From assembly GCF_014654205.1 (NCBI RefSeq), contig NZ_BNAW01000011.1, forward strand, positions 1 through 64,000: a DNA stretch of 64,000 nt, written 5' to 3'. The position numbers were made by a program, and so were the translations under genes. Every line of letters begins with the position of its first letter. Positions within the stretch are counted from its first letter, which is position 1. Below are positions 7,055 to 17,208 of this stretch, one piece after another. Origin of the DNA: Amycolatopsis bullii (lineage in GTDB: Bacteria > Actinomycetota > Actinomycetes > Mycobacteriales > Pseudonocardiaceae). The notes beneath the pieces were generated by a model that made no database searches, was not told where the DNA came from, and saw nothing but the letters and a program-made list of their open reading frames with translations.

Positions 7055-10000
7055 GTGACCCACCGTGCCAGTTCCCTGCCCCCGTCCGGGGAGCAGCTCA
7101 GCAACGCCGAGGCCAAGGGCCTCTACCGGAGCGACTACGAACACGACGCCTGCGGTGTCGCCTTCGTCGCCGACCTGACCGGGCGCCGAGATCATGCGAT
7201 CGTCGCCAAGGCCCTGGTCGCGTTGCGCAACCTGGAACACCGCGGGGCTCGTGGCGCCGAACCGGACACCGGCGACGGCGCCGGCCTGCTGATCCAGATC
7301 CCGGACGAGTTCTACCGCGCGGTCGTGGACTTCGAGCTGCCCGAGCCGGGTGCCTACGCCGTCGGCACGGCTTTCCTGCCGCAGGACGAAAAGCGCCGCG
7401 GCCGGGCCATGACGACCATCGAGCGCATCGCCGCCGAGGAGGACATGCGCGTCCTCGGCTGGCGCGAGCTGCCGGTGCGCACCGAGCACTGCGGGCCGAC
7501 CGCGGCCGAGACCATGCCGCACTTCACGCAGCTGTTCCTCGCCGCGCGCCGCCCGAAGCCGGAGCACTCGGACCCGCTGCACATCGAGCGCAGCGCGTTC
7601 TGCGTCCGCAAGCGCGCCGAGCACGAGCTCGTCGAGGACGACGTCTACTTCCCGTCGCTGTCCTCGCGCACGATCGTCTACAAAGGAATGCTCACCGAGC
7701 CGCAGGTCGAGCGCTTCTTCGCCGACCTCACCGACGAGCGCGTCACCAGCGCCATCGGCCTGGTGCACTCCCGCTTCTCCACCAACACGTTCCCGTCGTG
7801 GCCGCTGGCCCACCCGTACCGGTACGTGGCGCACAACGGCGAGATCAACACGTTGCGCGGCAACCGCAACTGGATGGACGCCCGCGAGGCGCTGCTCGAG
7901 ACCGACCTGATCCCGGGCGACCTCAAGCGCGTCTACCCGGTGATCACCCGCGGCGCCAGCGACTCCGCCAGCTTCGACGAGGTCCTGGAGCTGCTACACC
8001 TCGGCGGCCGCTCGCTGCCGCACGCTGTCCTGATGATGATCCCGGAGGCCTGGGAGAACCACCAGGAGATGGACCCGGCGCGGCGCGCGTTCTACGAGTT
8101 CCACTCGACGCTGATGGAACCGTGGGACGGCCCGGCGTTGGTCGCCTTCACCGACGGCAGCCAGATCGGCGCGGTGCTCGACCGCAACGGCCTGCGCCCC
8201 GGCCGCTACTGGGTGACCGACGACGGCCTCGTCGTGCTCGCCTCCGAGGTCGGCGTGCTCGACATCGACCCGGCGACGATCGTCCGGAAGGGACGCCTCG
8301 AGCCCGGCCGCATGTTCCTCGTGGACACCGTCGAAGGCCGGATCATCGAAGACGAAGAGGTCAAGACCGAGCTGGCCACCGCGCACCCGTACGACGAGTG
8401 GGTCGACGCCGGTCTCGTGCACCTCGATGACCTGCCCGAGCGCGACCGCGAAGTCCCGCTGCACGCCGCGCTCGTCCGCCGCCAGCAGGCGTTCGGCTAC
8501 ACCGAGGAGGAACTCGAAGCCATCCTCGAGCCGATGGCCCGCACCGGCGCGGAGCCGATCGGCTCGATGGGCAACGACTCGCCGATCGCCACCCTGTCCA
8601 GCCGGCCGCGGCTGATCTTCGACTACTTCATCCAGCTCTTCGCCCAGGTGACCAACCCGCCGCTGGACGCCATCCGCGAGGAGCTCGTCACCGCGCTCGG
8701 CACCCAGATCGGCGCCGAGCCGAACCTCCTCGAGGGCAACGCGGCCAGCTGCCGCCGGATCGTGCTGCCGTTCCCGGTGCTCGACAACGACCAGTTCGCC
8801 AAGCTGGTGCACGTCAACGACGACGGCGACCTGCCGGAGTTCCAGGCGGTCACCGTGCTCGGCCGGTACAACGTGCACGGCGGCGGCGACGCGCTGCTCA
8901 AGCGCCTCGACGAGATCCGCGCCGAGGTGTCGGAGGCGATCGAGGACGGCGCACGGCTGATCGTGCTGTCCGACCGCGGGGTCGACGAGCACCACGCGCC
9001 GATCCCCTCGCTGCTGCTGACCGGCGCGGTGCACCACCACCTCGTCCGCGAGAAGACGCGCACGCAGGTCGGCCTCATCGTCGAGGCCGGCGACGCCCGC
9101 GAGGTGCACCACATCGCGCTGCTGATCGGCTACGGCGTCGCCGCGGTGAACCCGTACCTGGCGATGGCGACCGTCGAGGAGATGGCCCACCGCGGCCTGA
9201 TCCCCGGCGTGACGCCGAAGCAGGCGACGCAGAACCTGATCAAGGCGCTCGGCAAGGGCGTCCGCAAGACGATGTCGAAGATGGGCGTTTCGACGGTCGC
9301 GTCCTACACCGGCGCGCAGATCTTCGAGGCGATCGGGCTCGGCGAAGAGGTCATCGAGACCTGCTTCACCGGCACGACGTCCAGCCTCGGCGGCGTCGGC
9401 TTCGAGACGCTCGCCGACGAGGTCGCGAAGCGGCACAAGTACGCGTTCCCGGCCGACGGCGTCCGGGCGGCCCACCGCGAACTGGAGACCGGCGCGGACT
9501 ACCAGTGGCGGCGGGAGGGCGAGCCGCACCTGTTCAACCCGCAGACGGTGTTCAAGCTCCAGCACTCCACGCGGTCCGGCAAGTACGAGATCTTCAAGGA
9601 GTACACGAAGGCCGTCGACGACCAGGCCGAGAAGCTGCTGACGCTGCGCGGGCTGTTCGACTTCAAGTACGGCCAGCGGCCGCCGGTGCCGATCGACGAG
9701 GTCGAGCCGGTCTCGTCGATCGTCAAGCGGTTCGCCACCGGCGCGATCTCCTACGGCTCGATCTCCATGGAGATGCACCAGACCCTCGCCATCGCGATGA
9801 ACCGCCTCGGCGGCAAGTCGAACACCGGTGAGGGCGGCGAAGACCCGGAGCGGCTGTACGACCCGGAGCGGCGTAGTGCCGTGAAGCAGGTCGCGTCCGG
9901 TCGCTTCGGCGTCACGAGCGAGTACCTCGTCAACGCCGACGACATCCAGATCAAGATGGCGCAGGGCGCGAAGCCCGGCGAGGGCGGGCAGCTGCCCGGC

Positions 10001-11626
10001 GCGAAGGTGTACCCGTGGATCGCGAAGACGCGGTTCTCGACGCCGGGCGTCGGGCTGATTTCCCCGCCGCCGCACCACGACATCTACTCGATCGAGGACC
10101 TGGCGCAGCTGATCCACGACCTCAAGAACGCCAACCCGAACGCGCGCATCCACGTGAAGCTCGTGTCCGAGGTCGGCGTCGGCACGGTCGCGGCCGGTGT
10201 CTCGAAGGCGCACGCCGACGTCGTGCTCATTTCGGGCCACGACGGCGGCACCGGCGCATCGCCGCTGTCGTCCATCAAGCACGCGGGCGGCCCGTGGGAG
10301 CTCGGCCTGGCCGAGACGCAGCAGACGCTGCTGGCCAACCGGCTGCGCGACCGGATCGTGGTGCAGACCGACGGCCAGCTCAAGACCGGCCGCGACGTCA
10401 TCGTCGCGGCGCTGCTCGGCGCCGAGGAGTTCGGCTTCGCGACCGCGCCGCTGGTGGTGTCCGGCTGCATCATGATGCGCGTCTGCCACCTCGACACGTG
10501 TCCCGTCGGCGTCGCGACGCAGAACCCGAAGCTGCGCGAGAAGTTCAGCGGCAAGGCCGAGTACGTCGTCAACTTCTTCGAGTTCATCGCCCAGGAAGTG
10601 CGCGAGTACCTGGCGGCGCTCGGCTTCCGGTCGATCGCCGAGGCCGTCGGGCACGCCGAGTTCCTGGACAAGCGCAAGGCGATCGAGCACTGGAAGGCGG
10701 CCGGGCTCGACCTGTCGCCGATCTTCCACGTGCCCGACATGGCCCCCGCGGGTCTCCGGCTGCAGCAGACGCTGCAGGACCACGGGCTGGAGAAGGCCCT
10801 CGACAACACGCTGATCCAGCTGGCCGAGGGTGCGCTGAACTCCGGCGACAAGGTGCGGCTGGAACTGCCGGTGCGCAACGTCAACCGGACCGTGGGGACC
10901 ATGCTCGGGTCCGAGCTGACCAAGCGGTGGGGCGGCGAAGGCCTGCCGGACGACACCATCGACGTCACCTTCACCGGCACCGCGGGCCAGTCGTTCGGCG
11001 CGTTCGTGCCGAAGGGCATCACGCTGCGGCTCTACGGCGACGGCAACGACTACGTCGGCAAGGGTCTGTCCGGCGGACGGCTGATCGTGCGGCCGCCGCG
11101 CGAAGCGCAGTACGTGGCCGAGGAGCAGATCATCGCCGGCAACGTCATCGCCTACGGCGCCACCAGCGGCGAGATCTTCATCCGCGGCAAGGTCGGCGAG
11201 CGGTTCTGCGTGCGCAACTCGGGCGCGCTGGCCGTCGTCGAGGGCGTCGGCGACCACGGCGGCGAGTACATGACCGGCGGCCGGATGGTCGTGCTCGGCC
11301 CGATCGGGCGCAACTTCGCGGCCGGCATGTCCGGCGGCATCGCCTATGTGCTGGACCTGCCCGCGCACCGCGTCAACCCGGAGATGGTCGACCTCGACCC
11401 GCTCGACTCCGAGGACGCGGACTTCCTGCGGGAAACCCTCGAAAAGCACTACAACGAAACGGAATCCGCGGTCGCGCGGGAACTGCTGGCCGACTGGGAC
11501 GCGGGCGTCGACCGCTTCGGGAAGGTCATGCCGAAGGACTACAAGCGCGTGCTCGCCGCCCAGGTGCAGGCCGAGCGCGACGGGCGCGACGTGAACGAGG
11601 CGATCATGGAGGCCGCACATGGCTGA
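7055..11626 (+). CDS. gltB: Glutamate synthase large (alpha) subunit
   Basis: 1523 aa, full length. It makes two glutamates from glutamine and 2-oxoglutarate, feeding nitrogen from GlnA into metabolism. The glutaminase domain has its nucleophile at Cys33 ([10 protein letters not shown]), exposed after removal of a 32-residue propeptide. The central and FMN domains follow ([22 protein letters not shown]). The 3Fe-4S motif is [12 protein letters not shown], and the glycine-repeat gltB domain ends the protein ([17 protein letters not shown]). The GTG at 7055 follows GGGAGGCGG. The 3' end overlaps gltD by 8 bp, implying coupled translation. Confidence 0.97.
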   Translation: MTHRASSLPPSGEQLSNAEAKGLYRSDYEHDACGVAFVADLTGRRDHAIVAKALVALRNLEHRGARGAEPDTGDGAGLLIQIPDEFYRAVVDFELPEPGAYAVGTAFLPQDEKRRGRAMTTIERIAAEEDMRVLGWRELPVRTEHCGPTAAETMPHFTQLFLAARRPKPEHSDPLHIERSAFCVRKRAEHELVEDDVYFPSLSSRTIVYKGMLTEPQVERFFADLTDERVTSAIGLVHSRFSTNTFPSWPLAHPYRYVAHNGEINTLRGNRNWMDAREALLETDLIPGDLKRVYPVITRGASDSASFDEVLELLHLGGRSLPHAVLMMIPEAWENHQEMDPARRAFYEFHSTLMEPWDGPALVAFTDGSQIGAVLDRNGLRPGRYWVTDDGLVVLASEVGVLDIDPATIVRKGRLEPGRMFLVDTVEGRIIEDEEVKTELATAHPYDEWVDAGLVHLDDLPERDREVPLHAALVRRQQAFGYTEEELEAILEPMARTGAEPIGSMGNDSPIATLSSRPRLIFDYFIQLFAQVTNPPLDAIREELVTALGTQIGAEPNLLEGNAASCRRIVLPFPVLDNDQFAKLVHVNDDGDLPEFQAVTVLGRYNVHGGGDALLKRLDEIRAEVSEAIEDGARLIVLSDRGVDEHHAPIPSLLLTGAVHHHLVREKTRTQVGLIVEAGDAREVHHIALLIGYGVAAVNPYLAMATVEEMAHRGLIPGVTPKQATQNLIKALGKGVRKTMSKMGVSTVASYTGAQIFEAIGLGEEVIETCFTGTTSSLGGVGFETLADEVAKRHKYAFPADGVRAAHRELETGADYQWRREGEPHLFNPQTVFKLQHSTRSGKYEIFKEYTKAVDDQAEKLLTLRGLFDFKYGQRPPVPIDEVEPVSSIVKRFATGAISYGSISMEMHQTLAIAMNRLGGKSNTGEGGEDPERLYDPERRSAVKQVASGRFGVTSEYLVNADDIQIKMAQGAKPGEGGQLPGAKVYPWIAKTRFSTPGVGLISPPPHHDIYSIEDLAQLIHDLKNANPNARIHVKLVSEVGVGTVAAGVSKAHADVVLISGHDGGTGASPLSSIKHAGGPWELGLAETQQTLLANRLRDRIVVQTDGQLKTGRDVIVAALLGAEEFGFATAPLVVSGCIMMRVCHLDTCPVGVATQNPKLREKFSGKAEYVVNFFEFIAQEVREYLAALGFRSIAEAVGHAEFLDKRKAIEHWKAAGLDLSPIFHVPDMAPAGLRLQQTLQDHGLEKALDNTLIQLAEGALNSGDKVRLELPVRNVNRTVGTMLGSELTKRWGGEGLPDDTIDVTFTGTAGQSFGAFVPKGITLRLYGDGNDYVGKGLSGGRLIVRPPREAQYVAEEQIIAGNVIAYGATSGEIFIRGKVGERFCVRNSGALAVVEGVGDHGGEYMTGGRMVVLGPIGRNFAAGMSGGIAYVLDLPAHRVNPEMVDLDPLDSEDADFLRETLEKHYNETESAVARELLADWDAGVDRFGKVMPKDYKRVLAAQVQAERDGRDVNEAIMEAAHG

Positions 11627-13067
11627 CCCCAAGGGCTTTCTGACCACCACCCGCGAAGAGCCGAAGCGGCGTCCGGTCGACCTGCGGCTGATGGACTGGC
11701 GAGAGGTCTACGAAGACTTCGCCACGACGAAGCTGCAGAAGCAGGCCGGCCGGTGCATGGACTGCGGCATCCCGTTCTGCCACCAGGGCTGCCCGCTCGG
11801 GAACCTCATCCCCGAGTGGAACACGCTGACCTGGCGGGAGGACTGGCAGCAGGCGATCGAACGGCTGCACGCGACGAACAACTTCCCGGAGTTCACCGGC
11901 ACACTGTGCCCGGCGCCCTGCGAAACCGCGTGCGTGCTCGGGATCAACGACGACCCGGTGACGATCAAGCGCGTCGAGATCTCCATCATCGACCGGGCCT
12001 TCGACGAGGGCTGGGTGACGCCGCAGCTTCCGGTCGCGAAGACCGGCCAGAAGGTCGCGGTCGTCGGGTCCGGCCCGTCGGGTCTTGCCGCGGCGCAGCA
12101 GCTGACGCGCGCGGGCCACAGCGTCGTGGTCCTCGAGCGGGCCGACAAGATCGGCGGGCTGCTGCGCTACGGCATCCCCGAGTTCAAGATGGAGAAGTCC
12201 CGCCTGGACCGGCGGCTCGACCAGATGCGCGCCGAGGGCACGGAGTTCCGGACGTCGGTGAACGTCGGCGTGGACCTGCCGGTGTCCGAGCTTTTGGCCT
12301 ACGACGCCGTGGTGCTGGCCGGTGGCGCCACCGACTGGCGCGACCTGCCGATCCCCGGCCGGGACCTGGACGGCATCCACCAGGCGATGGAGTTCCTGCC
12401 GCCGGCCAACCGGGTGGCTTCCGGCGAGCTCGACGTCTCCCCCTTCGACGCGAAGGGCCTCGACGTCGTGGTCATCGGCGGCGGCGACACGGGCGCGGAC
12501 TGCGTCGGGACGTCGCACCGCCAGGGCGCGCGTTCGGTGACGCAGCTGGAGATCATGCCGAAGCCGCCGGAGGCGCGTTCGGACGCCCACCCGTGGCCGA
12601 CGTACCCGATGATCTACCGGGTGTCCTCGGCGCACGAAGAGGGCGGCGAGCGGCTCTACGCGGTCAACACGCAGGAGTTCCTGGGTGACGACGCCGGCCG
12701 GGTGCGGGCGTTGAAGCTGGTCGAGGTGCGCAACGAAGGCGGCAAGTTCGTTCCGGTCGAGGGCACCGAGCGCGAGCTGCCCGCGCAGCTCGTCCTGCTG
12801 GCCATGGGTTTCCTCGGGCCGCAGAAGCAGGGCCTGCTCGAGGACCTGGGCGTCGAGCTGGACGCACGCGGCAACGTCGCCCGCGACAAGGCGTTCAAGA
12901 CGAGCCTGGACAACGTGTTCGTGGCCGGTGACATGGGCCGCGGCCAGTCCCTGATCGTCTGGGCGATCGCGGAAGGCCGCAGCGCCGCGGCCGGCGTCGA
13001 CGCCTACCTGACCGGCCGGGACGTCCTGCCCCGCCCGATCGCGCCGACGGACCGGCCGATCGCCTGA
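11619..13067 (+). CDS. gltD: Glutamate synthase small (beta) subunit
   Basis: 482 aa. It passes electrons from NADPH through FAD and 4Fe-4S clusters to the large subunit. The N-terminal cysteine clusters ([19 protein letters not shown] and [13 protein letters not shown]) bind Fe-S. The FAD site is [17 protein letters not shown] and the NADPH site is [15 protein letters not shown]. The C-terminal FAD contact is [19 protein letters not shown]. Its ATG lies inside the end of gltB, and a 15-bp stem terminator follows the stop. Confidence 0.96.
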   Translation: MADPKGFLTTTREEPKRRPVDLRLMDWREVYEDFATTKLQKQAGRCMDCGIPFCHQGCPLGNLIPEWNTLTWREDWQQAIERLHATNNFPEFTGTLCPAPCETACVLGINDDPVTIKRVEISIIDRAFDEGWVTPQLPVAKTGQKVAVVGSGPSGLAAAQQLTRAGHSVVVLERADKIGGLLRYGIPEFKMEKSRLDRRLDQMRAEGTEFRTSVNVGVDLPVSELLAYDAVVLAGGATDWRDLPIPGRDLDGIHQAMEFLPPANRVASGELDVSPFDAKGLDVVVIGGGDTGADCVGTSHRQGARSVTQLEIMPKPPEARSDAHPWPTYPMIYRVSSAHEEGGERLYAVNTQEFLGDDAGRVRALKLVEVRNEGGKFVPVEGTERELPAQLVLLAMGFLGPQKQGLLEDLGVELDARGNVARDKAFKTSLDNVFVAGDMGRGQSLIVWAIAEGRSAAAGVDAYLTGRDVLPRPIAPTDRPIA

Positions 13068-13073
13068 GACCCG

Positions 13074-13113
13074 GCGCCGGCGGAGGTGTCATCGTCGCCA
13101 CCTCCGCCGGCGC
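13074..13113. terminator. 15-bp stem hairpin after gltD
   Basis: Left arm 13074-13088 GCGCCGGCGGAGGTG and right arm 13099-13113 CACCTCCGCCGGCGC are perfectly complementary around a 10-base loop. It sits between convergent gltD and the methyltransferase gene, so it can serve both. No clear T-tract. Confidence 0.75.
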
Positions 13114-13124
13114 TGCACCACTGC

Positions 13125-13937
13125 TCAGAACCGGTAGCGGAGGATGCGCGTGCCCTGCCGGGACAGCGCGGTGCTGTGGCTCATCAGCCGGGTGGCCGCG
13201 CGCAGCGGCTGCGGGAAGGCGTCGACCTCCGGGGCGCGGGCGAGCAGTTGCTCCTCGGCCAAGGTCAGGCCCGCGTCCCAGGTCGCGGGGTCGTGCGGAT
13301 CGTCGAAGCCCTGGGCGGCGGTGATGCCGATGGCCTTGATCGTCGGGTGGTACTTCATCGACCAGGCCGCGAAACGGGTGTAGCCGTTGATGGCGAGTTC
13401 ACCGGTGACGAAGTGCGCGGTCAGCTCGCGGGTCATCCGCTGGAAGCTGTCGCCGGGCAGGAACGGCAGCAGGCCTTCGGCGACGATCATGGCCGGCCGG
13501 TCGCGGGGCAGCGAATCGAGCCAGCCCGGGGTGGTCAGGTCCGCGCCGAGGCACCGGGAGCGGTCCGGGAGGAACCGGGGCCGCAGGGCGACGACGTCGG
13601 GGAAGTCGACGTCGTACCAGTCGACGCTTCCGGGCGGGTCGCAGCGGAGGACGCGGGTGTCGAGCCCGCACCCGAGGTCGAGCACGACGGCGTCCGGGTG
13701 GACGGCGACGAACGCCCGGACCGCTTCGTCGAGCTTCTTGGCGCGCAGCGCGGTGCCGCAGACGAGGCTGGGCTTCAGCTTGAGCTTGGCGAAGTCGTAG
13801 TCGATCCGGTCGGCGAGGCCGGCGGAGTGCGTGTCGCCGAGGATCGGGTGGGGCTGTTTCGCGTCCAGAGCCCTCGCGTAGAGGGTGAGCAGCAGGGTTT
13901 CCCGGAGCGGGTCCAGCTCCGGTCGCAGACGTGACAC
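13125..13937 (-). CDS. Class I SAM-dependent methyltransferase, leucine carboxyl methyltransferase (LCM/TcmP-like) family
   Basis: 270 aa. The SAM-binding motif is AVVLDLGCGLDTRVLR (about residues 83-98), followed by WYDVDFPDVVALRPRFL, the pattern of the LCM family that includes tetracenomycin-type O-methyltransferases (TcmP). Such enzymes methylate carboxyl or hydroxyl groups of small molecules; the substrate is unknown. It starts with GTG at 13937, 9 bp after the stop of the GbsR/MarR-type regulator, so the two are probably co-transcribed with the regulator first. Confidence 0.85.
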   Translation of the reverse strand: MSRLRPELDPLRETLLLTLYARALDAKQPHPILGDTHSAGLADRIDYDFAKLKLKPSLVCGTALRAKKLDEAVRAFVAVHPDAVVLDLGCGLDTRVLRCDPPGSVDWYDVDFPDVVALRPRFLPDRSRCLGADLTTPGWLDSLPRDRPAMIVAEGLLPFLPGDSFQRMTRELTAHFVTGELAINGYTRFAAWSMKYHPTIKAIGITAAQGFDDPHDPATWDAGLTLAEEQLLARAPEVDAFPQPLRAATRLMSHSTALSRQGTRILRYRF

Positions 13938-13946
13938 GGGAAGTCC

Positions 13947-14402
13947 TCAGGTTTTCGGGGGGTGGCGGGCGGCGATGTCCCGCAGCCAGGTCAGGGATTG
14001 CTGGGCGGCACGGATGCGTTCGGTCCGCGGTCCGCTGCCGCCGGCGAGTTTCGTGCCTTCGTCGGCGATGTCGCCGAAGGCACCGAGGCTGTCGAGCTTG
14101 CGCTGGATCACCTTGTGCCAGGCGTCGTCCTCGATGCGGTAGTAGGTGGTGCGGTCACCCGGCACGCGCACCTTGCGGACCAGCCCGATGGCCGCGAGGA
14201 ACCGCATGTTCGAGGTCAGCGAAGCGCGGCTGGCCTGGATCGTTTCGGCGATCTGGCCGGCGGAGCGCTCGGGCGGGTCGCAGATCATCAGCAGGCCGAG
14301 GATGCGCCCGGTGATCGGGGGCAGCGCCCATTCCTCCACGCAGAAGGTGGCCACCCGCTCGATCCACCGCAGCACCTCGTCCCGGTCGTCCTCACTGGAC
14401 AC
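13947..14402 (-). CDS. GbsR/MarR-type winged-helix transcriptional regulator
   Basis: 151 aa. The central winged helix reads PPITGRILGLLMICDPPERS, AGQIAETIQASRASLTSNMR and FLAAIGLVRKVRVPGDRTTYYRI, the arrangement of the GbsR-like branch of MarR/ArsR regulators. A helical C-terminal half probably dimerises. The GTG at 14402 is the start. It precedes the LCM methyltransferase in an operon, and an alpha/beta hydrolase lies upstream on the same strand. The long palindrome in the hydrolase promoter is a candidate binding site. Confidence 0.82.
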   Translation of the reverse strand: MSSEDDRDEVLRWIERVATFCVEEWALPPITGRILGLLMICDPPERSAGQIAETIQASRASLTSNMRFLAAIGLVRKVRVPGDRTTYYRIEDDAWHKVIQRKLDSLGAFGDIADEGTKLAGGSGPRTERIRAAQQSLTWLRDIAARHPPKT

Positions 14403-14435
14403 AGCGCTCCTCCTCGGCCGGCTCGACGCTTGCCG

Positions 14436-15371
14436 TCACTGTGTCATGGCGGCGATCGACTCGCGGGTGGGCGTCGGGGTGACGGTGGCGAGCCGGGTCT
14501 TGCGCAGGTAGCGGTCGAACCAGTCCACGGCCAGCGCCATCGCCTCGTCGAGGCCCGGGCCGGTGTAGAGGCCGAGGACGTCGTAGGGCAGCACCTGCAG
14601 CCGTTTCGGCTGGCCGGCCTTGGCGAACGCGCTCTGGGCCTCCTCGAGCATGTGGTACGGGTCCCACCCGCCGTTGGCGACCATCAGCAGCGGGGTGGGC
14701 GACAACCGGTGGATGAGGTCTTCCGGCGCGAAGGTGAGCAGGTGCTCGGTGGAGTCGAGGGTCTTCTCGTTGCGGTAGCGGGGGAACATCTCGGCGGCCA
14801 GGTCCGGCGTGTCCTGCACGGTCTCCCCCTCCAGGCTCAGGTGCGGCACCCGGGCGCTGGCCCCGCCTTCGTAGCGGCGCTGCCAGTCTTCGTCCAGCCG
14901 GTCCCGCAGCGCGTGCACCCCGGCGCGGCCGAGCAGCCGCTCCAGGTACCGCCACCCGTTCCACACGCTGGGGCTCTGCACCACGACGCACTTCGCGCGC
15001 CGGTCGAGCACCGCGGCCTGCACCGCGACCGAGCCCCCGATGCTGACGCCCCACAGCCCGATCCGCGCCGGGTCCACCTCCGGCCGGCTCTGCAGGTAGG
15101 AGATCGCGCTGCGGAAGTCCTCCACCTGCCGCTGCGGGACGTCCTGGCCCCGCGGTTCGCCCTCGCTGGCCCCGACCGTGCGGTAGTCGATCGCCAGCAC
15201 GGCGAACCCGGCGCGCACGAAGTACGGCGCGAACACGCCCAGCGCCTCTTTGACCATCACCCCGCTGTGGCCGAGGACCAGACCGGGCACCGGGGCGTCC
15301 GCCTCCGGCAGGTACAGGTCACCGGCGCACGCGGTGCCGAGGCTGTTGAACATCACCTGGTGAGGAGTCAT
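14436..15371 (-). CDS. Alpha/beta hydrolase (dienelactone hydrolase/esterase-like)
   Basis: 311 aa. The nucleophile elbow is GLWGVSIGGSVAV (G-x-S-x-G). The oxyanion region LVLGHSGVMVKEALG and the segment LAIDYRTVGASEGEPRG are typical of alpha/beta-hydrolase fold proteins acting as esterases or C-C hydrolases. No signal peptide is seen, so it is probably cytoplasmic. The substrate is unknown. A perfect 19-bp palindrome 24 bp upstream of the ATG suggests tight control, possibly by the GbsR/MarR-type regulator located 33 bp after its stop. Confidence 0.82.
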   Translation of the reverse strand: MTPHQVMFNSLGTACAGDLYLPEADAPVPGLVLGHSGVMVKEALGVFAPYFVRAGFAVLAIDYRTVGASEGEPRGQDVPQRQVEDFRSAISYLQSRPEVDPARIGLWGVSIGGSVAVQAAVLDRRAKCVVVQSPSVWNGWRYLERLLGRAGVHALRDRLDEDWQRRYEGGASARVPHLSLEGETVQDTPDLAAEMFPRYRNEKTLDSTEHLLTFAPEDLIHRLSPTPLLMVANGGWDPYHMLEEAQSAFAKAGQPKRLQVLPYDVLGLYTGPGLDEAMALAVDWFDRYLRKTRLATVTPTPTRESIAAMTQ

Positions 15372-15394
15372 CGCCGACTGCCTTTACTCGAGAA

Positions 15395-15434
15395 GTAGCT
15401 AGTTGTTTCAGTCTCGACTGAAACAACTAGCTAC
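15395..15434. promoter_or_regulatory. Perfect 19-bp inverted repeat, operator candidate
   Basis: Left arm 15395-15413 GTAGCTAGTTGTTTCAGTC, spacer TC, right arm 15416-15434 fully complementary. It lies in the 80-bp gap between the hydrolase start and the end of the SDR gene, both on the minus strand. It is AT-richer than its surroundings, which favours an operator over a terminator, though it could also end the SDR transcript. Confidence 0.65.
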
Positions 15435-15451
15435 GTCAAGCATGAGTTTCC

Positions 15452-16327
15452 TCAGCGGTCGTAGTACCCCTTCTCGAGGTCGTCCAGCAGCCCCGGCCGC
15501 GTGGGCCGCCAGCCGAGCGACTCCTGCGTTTCCGCGCTGGACGCCGGCTGGTCGAGGGCGAGCAGGCCGCCGAGGAAGCCGAGTTCTTCGGCGGCCACGG
15601 ACCGGACCGGCAGGCCGAGGCGGCGGCCGGTCACCTCGGCGACGTCGCGGATCCGCACGCCTTCGTCGCCGACCGCGTGCAGCACGGCTCCCGCCGGGGC
15701 CTGCTCGAGCGCGAGCCGGAACAGGTGGGCGGCGTCCAGGACGTGCACCGCGGGCCAGCGCTGCGCCCCGTCGCCGACGTACGCGGCGACACCCTTCTCG
15801 CGCCCGAGGGCGACGAGGCGGGCGATGAGCCCGTGGGCGTCGCCTTCGCCGTGAACCGATCGCGGCAGCCGGACGAGGGCCGCGCGGACGCCGCGGCCGG
15901 TGGAGTGCAGGACGGCCTGGGCGATGTCTCCCCGGCCGGCCACGGGGCCCGCGAAGACGGACTCGTCCCGCTCGGTCGCCGGGCGCCCGGGCACCATCGG
16001 CGTCCCCGAGGCGGCGACGAAAGCCTTGCCCGCCAGGACTTCGGTCAGGGCACCGACGGCGGCCGCGTCGGTCCGGATGGCGGCATCCATCCGGCTGAAG
16101 TCGTGGCCGAAGGCGAGGTGGACGACGCCTTCGGCGTCCTCGGCCCCCTTGCGCAGGACGTCGAGGTCGGTGAGGTCGCCGCGGAGGACCTCGGCCCCCA
16201 TGGCGGCGACGGTGCCGGCGGCCTCGTCCGACCTGGCGAGCCCGACGACGTCGTGGCCCGCGTCGAGGAGTTCGGGCACGAGGGCCCGGCCGATCCAGCC
16301 GGACGCGCCGGTGACGAACACACGCAT
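15452..16327 (-). CDS. NAD(P)-dependent epimerase/SDR family oxidoreductase
   Basis: 291 aa. The N-terminal nucleotide-binding motif MRVFVTGASGWIGRALVPEL is the G-x-x-G-x-x-G pattern of extended/atypical SDRs. The rest resembles the SDR_a5-like group (VVHLAFGHDFSRMDAAIRTD, LPRSVHGEGDAHGLI). The ATG at 16327 has GGGAGAAG upstream and replaces a longer frame that would cover the operator. It is divergent from a TetR regulator with two shared operators, so it is most likely that regulator's target. The reaction is unknown. Confidence 0.87.
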   Translation of the reverse strand: MRVFVTGASGWIGRALVPELLDAGHDVVGLARSDEAAGTVAAMGAEVLRGDLTDLDVLRKGAEDAEGVVHLAFGHDFSRMDAAIRTDAAAVGALTEVLAGKAFVAASGTPMVPGRPATERDESVFAGPVAGRGDIAQAVLHSTGRGVRAALVRLPRSVHGEGDAHGLIARLVALGREKGVAAYVGDGAQRWPAVHVLDAAHLFRLALEQAPAGAVLHAVGDEGVRIRDVAEVTGRRLGLPVRSVAAEELGFLGGLLALDQPASSAETQESLGWRPTRPGLLDDLEKGYYDR

Positions 16328-16342
16328 GAGCTTCTCCCTTAG

Positions 16343-16394
16343 TGATGACACCTGGTGCCATCACCCTAGCACCATGATGACACCTGGTGTCATC
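16343..16394. promoter_or_regulatory. Twin TetR operators between SDR and tetR genes
   Basis: Site 1 (16343-16363) contains GATGACACCTGGTGCCATC, with one mismatch. Site 2 (16376-16394) is GATGACACCTGGTGTCATC, fully symmetric around a central T. Centres are 32 bp apart, about three helical turns. Site 2 overlaps the -35 position of a promoter whose -10 (TAGGCT, 16397-16402) is 7 bp before the tetR ATG, so both genes should be repressed together. Confidence 0.85.
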
Positions 16395-16409
16395 GCCTAG
16401 GCTGGGGCC

Positions 16410-16982
16410 ATGAGCCGCTGGGAGCCGAACACGCGCGTGCGACTGCTGGACGCCGCGCTCGACCTGTTCGGCGAGCGGGGGTACGACAGCGTGACGGTCG
16501 CCGAGATCGCGGAGCGGGCGGGGCTGACCAAGCGGACGTTCTTCCGTCACTTCAGCGACAAGCGCGAAGTGCTCTTCGCGGGGCAGGAAGTGCTGAGCCG
16601 CCTCTTCGCCGAGGCAATCGCGGACGCCCCGGCCTCGGCAACCCCGATCGAGGCGGTCGCGGCGGCGTTGCAGGCGGCGGCGACGCCGTTCGGGCCGCAA
16701 CGGCGGGACCGGGCGCGCCAGGTCCAGGCGGTGGTCGCCGGCCACAGCGACCTGCGCGAGCGCGAGCTGCTGAAGCTCGCGACGTTGCGGGCCGCCATGG
16801 CCGACGCCCTCAGTGCCCGCGGAGTTCCGGCCCCGACGGCCACCCTGGCCGCCGAGATCGGCGGTCTGGCATTCACGACGGGCTTCGCGCGCTGGGTCGC
16901 GCCGGGCAACGAGCGAGAGTTCGGCGAGCTGGCCGGCGAGGCTCTGGACGAGCTGATGGCAGCCACCACCGCCCTCGGCTGA
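16410..16982 (+). CDS. TetR family transcriptional regulator
   Basis: 190 aa. The N-terminal TetR helix-turn-helix is VRLLDAALDLFGERGYDSVT followed by VAEIAERAGLTKRTFFRHFSDKREVLF. The C-terminal part is the ligand-binding helical domain, close to TetR_C_11-type proteins. A TAGGCT -10 hexamer ends 7 bp before the ATG, suggesting a leaderless transcript. The twin palindromes in the shared promoter imply autorepression and control of the divergent SDR gene. Confidence 0.93.
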   Translation: MSRWEPNTRVRLLDAALDLFGERGYDSVTVAEIAERAGLTKRTFFRHFSDKREVLFAGQEVLSRLFAEAIADAPASATPIEAVAAALQAAATPFGPQRRDRARQVQAVVAGHSDLRERELLKLATLRAAMADALSARGVPAPTATLAAEIGGLAFTTGFARWVAPGNEREFGELAGEALDELMAATTALG

Positions 16983-17208
16983 CTCGCCAACCGCACCCGG
17001 CGGTCGCCGGACCTCGCGCCGCCCAGCTCAGCCACCTCGCCGCGACCCAGCCCGGCCAACCCCAGCCGCGGGCGCCGGACCAACCGCCACTCCTCACACT
17101 CGGCCGCAACCCGCGGCCGCGCGCTGAATCGACCGCCCCCGGCATCGCCCCGACTGACCCGCCACCCCAAACCCGGCCGCAAGCCCCACCCGCGCGCCGC
17201 GCCCTCCC

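Noticed and set aside
7994..11650. 1218-codon open frame opposite gltB
   Set aside because: Antisense shadow caused by GC3 bias; gltB on the plus strand has all catalytic motifs.
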